Origin: Thermoplasmata archaeon
GTDB lineage: Archaea; Thermoplasmatota; Thermoplasmata; Lutacidiplasmatales; UBA184
Reading direction: 5' to 3'
Length of the DNA: 6,329 bases
NCBI GenBank assembly: GCA_021798415.1
Contig: JAJZGO010000089.1
Span: 1-6,329 of the forward strand
Shown here: positions 4,788-6,329 of the stretch, one piece after another
Numbering within the stretch: the stretch's first letter is position 1
How the letters are laid out: every line of letters begins with the position of its first letter
Notes under the pieces: generated by a model
The model's input: the letters and a program-made list of their open reading frames with translations, nothing else
What the model was told of the DNA's origin: nothing
The model's database searches: none
Position numbers and translations under genes: made by a program

Positions 4788-5444
4788 CAGGACCTTGCGC
4801 CCGTAGTTCCAGTTGGTCAGGTCCGCCGTGGCGACGTACCAGGCCACGAGGCCGGTGAAGATGATCTCCCCGCCGACCGCCCAGTTCGCCGACCCGTCCG
4901 GCGCGAACGTCGACTGCCCGGCCGCCAAGCTGTAGAACTTGACGACGAGCAAGAGGAACGCGAGGAACAGGAACAGGAACACCATGAAGATGCCCCACCC
5001 ATGCTTCGGCGAATTGATCAAGAACGTAAAGGTGAACATCATCCAAACGAACGCGAACCCGGCCACTCCATACAGGACCGGAGATCCCGCGCCCGCCTGC
5101 CCGACGTACGTCGTCAGCATGAGCGTGAACGCCCACCAGAACGCCCCGTAGCCCATGAACGCCGAACCGGCGAACATGTTCCCCTTCCTCAGCGCGATCA
5201 ACCCGGCGATCAGCTGGGCGGTCCCGCCGAAGGCGAGGGCCATCCCATAGACCACCCAGTTGCCCGAGAACCCCGCACCATACGGTGTCGGCAGGTTGCT
5301 GAGCCCGGCGATCATCGTCGTGGTCCCGAATCCCATCAGGCCCACGACGGCGGGGCTCGCCCACCATTCGGGTTTCTCCTCCACTCGGGGGGGACCTTCC
5401 TCCATTCCACGCGCGGTTTCCATTGTCGGACCAGACGCTGGCAT
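4779..5444 (-). CDS. Acetate transporter, AceTr family (GPR1/FUN34/YaaH, SatP-like)
   Basis: A 221-residue inner membrane protein of six helices that should carry acetate or succinate together with protons or as a channel. The family pattern is clear: SPAVVGLMGFGTTT (30-43) is the first-helix signature, and FGGTAQLIAGL (72-82) followed by GNMFAGSAFMGYGAFWW (88-104) is the second. A highly hydrophobic Phe/Leu helix (IFMVFLFLFLAFLLLVV) comes later. A charged ~28-residue cytosolic lead precedes helix 1. The usual NPAPLGL signature is altered here to SPAVVGL, so specificity may differ. I chose ATG at 5444 because a TATA-like box sits at -34 to -27; a GTG at 5459 has an AGGAGG only 2 nt away. Leucine codons favour CTG/TTG, unlike the CTC-rich aminotransferase, hinting at transfer or different expression. 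Monocistronic, divergent from the 91-residue gene. Confidence 0.9.
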   Translation of the reverse strand: MPASGPTMETARGMEEGPPRVEEKPEWWASPAVVGLMGFGTTTMIAGLSNLPTPYGAGFSGNWVVYGMALAFGGTAQLIAGLIALRKGNMFAGSAFMGYGAFWWAFTLMLTTYVGQAGAGSPVLYGVAGFAFVWMMFTFTFLINSPKHGWGIFMVFLFLFLAFLLLVVKFYSLAAGQSTFAPDGSANWAVGGEIIFTGLVAWYVATADLTNWNYGRKVLPA

Positions 5445-5470
5445 GCTATCGTCGCGCACGTCCTCCTAGT

Positions 5471-5478
5471 AGATAATC
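5471..5478 (-). promoter_or_regulatory. TATA box for the acetate transporter
   Basis: Minus strand GATTATCT at -34 to -27 of the ATG at 5444, in the most AT-rich patch of the window. A second AT-rich candidate (AAAATTAC, minus) lies further upstream around 5494-5501. Confidence 0.55.
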
Positions 5479-5493
5479 CCTGTTTTCGACGGT

Positions 5494-5506
5494 GTAATTT
5501 TGTTAC
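5494..5506. promoter_or_regulatory. Short inverted repeat upstream of the acetate transporter promoter
   Basis: GTAA-TTTTG-TTAC is a perfect 4-bp-arm repeat located 16-28 bp upstream of the transporter TATA box. This is where archaeal activators often bind. The short arms make chance possible. Confidence 0.3.
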
Positions 5507-5545
5507 GGGCCGCCCGCGGCAACCTCCCGCTGGCGGGCGCGTCGT

Positions 5546-5564
5546 CGGCCGTTCCTACCGGCCG
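5546..5564. promoter_or_regulatory. Inverted repeat CGGCCG-N7-CGGCCG next to the 91-residue gene promoter
   Basis: Identical palindromic hexamers at 5546-5551 and 5559-5564 are separated by TTCCTAC and end 4 bp before the TATA-like box at 5569. The position suits an operator or an upstream activator site. GC content makes chance occurrence plausible. Confidence 0.3.
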
Positions 5565-5568
5565 CTCA

Positions 5569-5576
5569 ACTTAAGG
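5569..5576 (+). promoter_or_regulatory. TATA-like box for the 91-residue gene
   Basis: ACTTAAGG at -34 to -27 from the ATG at 5603, with no Shine-Dalgarno sequence, fits a leaderless transcript. Confidence 0.55.
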
Positions 5577-5602
5577 CGCCCCGCGCCCCGTACGCCGCAC
5601 CG

Positions 5603-5878
5603 ATGGAAGACCGCGCCGAGCTCGACCGGATCGTCTTCAACCAGACCCGGGTCACCCTCACCCGAGACCTTTCCGTGATGAACGGGAACCTGGTCGCGGG
5701 CTCCCAGGGGCTCGTGGTCGGCAAGCTCGCGAACTACACCCTAAAGGTCGCCTTTCCGCGGGTGACCGTCGGGGTGAGCTGGCGCGACTGCGAGATCGTG
5801 CCCGGAAAGACCGGGATGCCTACCGAAGCCGAGCAGCCCAAGCTGATCCCCAACCCCCGCCACATGGGCCAGGAATAG
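5603..5878 (+). CDS. Hypothetical 91-residue protein, probably a small beta-barrel
   Basis: Not recognised as a named family. The start has a well-placed TATA box and the codons follow the local bias, so the gene is probably real. The first ~25 residues (EDRAELDRIVFNQTRVTLTR) look like a helix and strand. Residues about 30-66 alternate hydrophobic residues and turns: NLVAGSQGLVVGKL, NYTLKVAF, VTVGVSWRDCEIVPG. The layout (Gly-x-x-Gly-hydrophobic, then V-x-F, then a closing C-E-I-V) resembles SH3-like or KOW-type small barrels, which often bind RNA or proteins. This is a fold guess, not an assignment. The last ~25 residues are polar and Pro-rich. One cysteine, no membrane segment. Divergent from the acetate transporter and convergent, 9 bp apart, with the HAD phosphatase. 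Confidence 0.7.
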   Translation: MEDRAELDRIVFNQTRVTLTRDLSVMNGNLVAGSQGLVVGKLANYTLKVAFPRVTVGVSWRDCEIVPGKTGMPTEAEQPKLIPNPRHMGQE

Positions 5879-5887
5879 CGGTCCCGG

Positions 5888-6329
5888 CTACCGCCCCGCT
5901 TCGAGAGGCAGGAGCTCCCGCACGAGCGTCCCGACCTCCTCGAGGCGCCGGGCGATATGCTCGCTCGGCGGATGGGCCCAACCCTCGGGCAGGAACAGCC
6001 GGCGGTACCGCTCCCCGTACTCCTGGAGCCCCGTGAAGAGGATCCCCGCCCGATAGCCGGCGCGTCGGGCCCCCTCGATGTCCGACCAGCCGTCCCCGAC
6101 GTGGACGGCTTCCTCGGGCGATGCGCCGAGGCCCGTGAGCGCGGTGCGGAAGATCTCGGGCGCCGGCTTCGCCCAGGGAAGCTCGTCGCTGAAGACGTAC
6201 GCCTCGACGTACGGGTCGAAGCCCATCGCGGTGAGACTGGGGCGCAGGAACGCCCCAGGCTCTCCGACGGTGTTCGAGATCACCGCGACCCCGTAACCGT
6301 CCTCGCGCAGGGACCTCAAGAGCTCGAGC
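5888..6329 (-). CDS. HAD-superfamily hydrolase (subfamily I type), C-terminal part
   Basis: The N-terminus is beyond the right edge; 146 residues are visible from 6328. HAD enzymes remove phosphate from small metabolites through an aspartyl-phosphate. Motif II is seen as VAVISNT (S18 of the visible part), motif III as the lysine in LPWAKPAPEIF (K54), and motif IV as VHVGDGWSDIEGARRAG (D79 and D83). These are complete and correctly spaced. Motif I (DxDxT/V), which carries the nucleophile and lies in the missing part, cannot be checked. The motif III context K-P-x-P-x-I-F and the G-D-x-x-x-D motif are typical of the phosphoglycolate phosphatase/haloacid dehalogenase-like subfamily IA. The substrate is unknown. 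The visible C-terminus, with a Pro-rich loop and final acidic helix, looks intact. Confidence 0.88.
   Translation of the reverse strand, partial: LELLRSLREDGYGVAVISNTVGEPGAFLRPSLTAMGFDPYVEAYVFSDELPWAKPAPEIFRTALTGLGASPEEAVHVGDGWSDIEGARRAGYRAGILFTGLQEYGERYRRLFLPEGWAHPPSEHIARRLEEVGTLVRELLPLEAGR

Noticed and set aside
4464..5678. A 404-codon plus-strand open frame opposite the acetate transporter
   Set aside because: It is antisense to a clear AceTr gene and crosses both divergent promoters; composition is Arg/Glu-rich with no domain.
1..6329. Mobile elements, CRISPR arrays or attachment sites
   Set aside because: No transposase or integrase motifs, no regularly spaced repeats, and no long direct repeats were seen.

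Overview
This window looks like a piece of a high-GC archaeal chromosome, possibly from an uncultured Thermoplasmatota-like lineage; that placement is inference. Coding sequence is strongly GC-biased at third codon positions. At four or five genes an AT-rich TATA-like box ends about 25 bp upstream of the start codon, with no Shine-Dalgarno sequence in between. That spacing is the archaeal leaderless-transcript pattern. No rRNA, tRNA, CRISPR array, transposase or phage gene was found.

Layout. Positions 1-94 (minus) hold the N-terminus of a probable APC-family amino acid permease. A 274-bp divergent intergenic region follows, then a fold-type I PLP aminotransferase (369-1589, plus). It converges, with a 10-bp gap, on a carbon-nitrogen hydrolase of the nitrilase superfamily (1600-2436, minus). 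That gene diverges from an unrecognised 210-residue protein (2549-3181, plus). Next comes a polytopic membrane protein made of two similar halves, each with an E-x-T-E motif (3298-4002, plus). It converges on a 64-residue zinc-ribbon protein (4046-4240, minus). About 4260-4770 holds no intact gene, but the minus strand carries the C-terminal third of a DUF429-type protein that has lost its 5' part. This remnant lies directly behind the 3' end of an acetate transporter of the AceTr/SatP (GPR1/FUN34/YaaH) family (4779-5444, minus). The transporter diverges from a 91-residue beta-rich hypothetical protein (5603-5878, plus), which converges on a HAD-family phosphatase whose N-terminus is off the window (5888-6329, minus).

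How the genes fit together. Genes alternate in strand and nearly all look monocistronic, so there is no clear operon. The most meaningful pairing is the aminotransferase, which resembles the kynurenine aminotransferase/glutamine transaminase K group, with the nitrilase-family amidase. In other organisms those two families form the glutamine transaminase plus omega-amidase route. The divergently placed permease could supply amino acids to it. The rest is metabolic housekeeping: acetate uptake, phosphate-ester hydrolysis and a probable ion or small-solute transporter. No clearly new multi-gene system is visible. The items most worth following up are the DUF429 remnant, the E-x-T-E membrane family, the transaminase/amidase pair and several promoter-linked inverted repeats.
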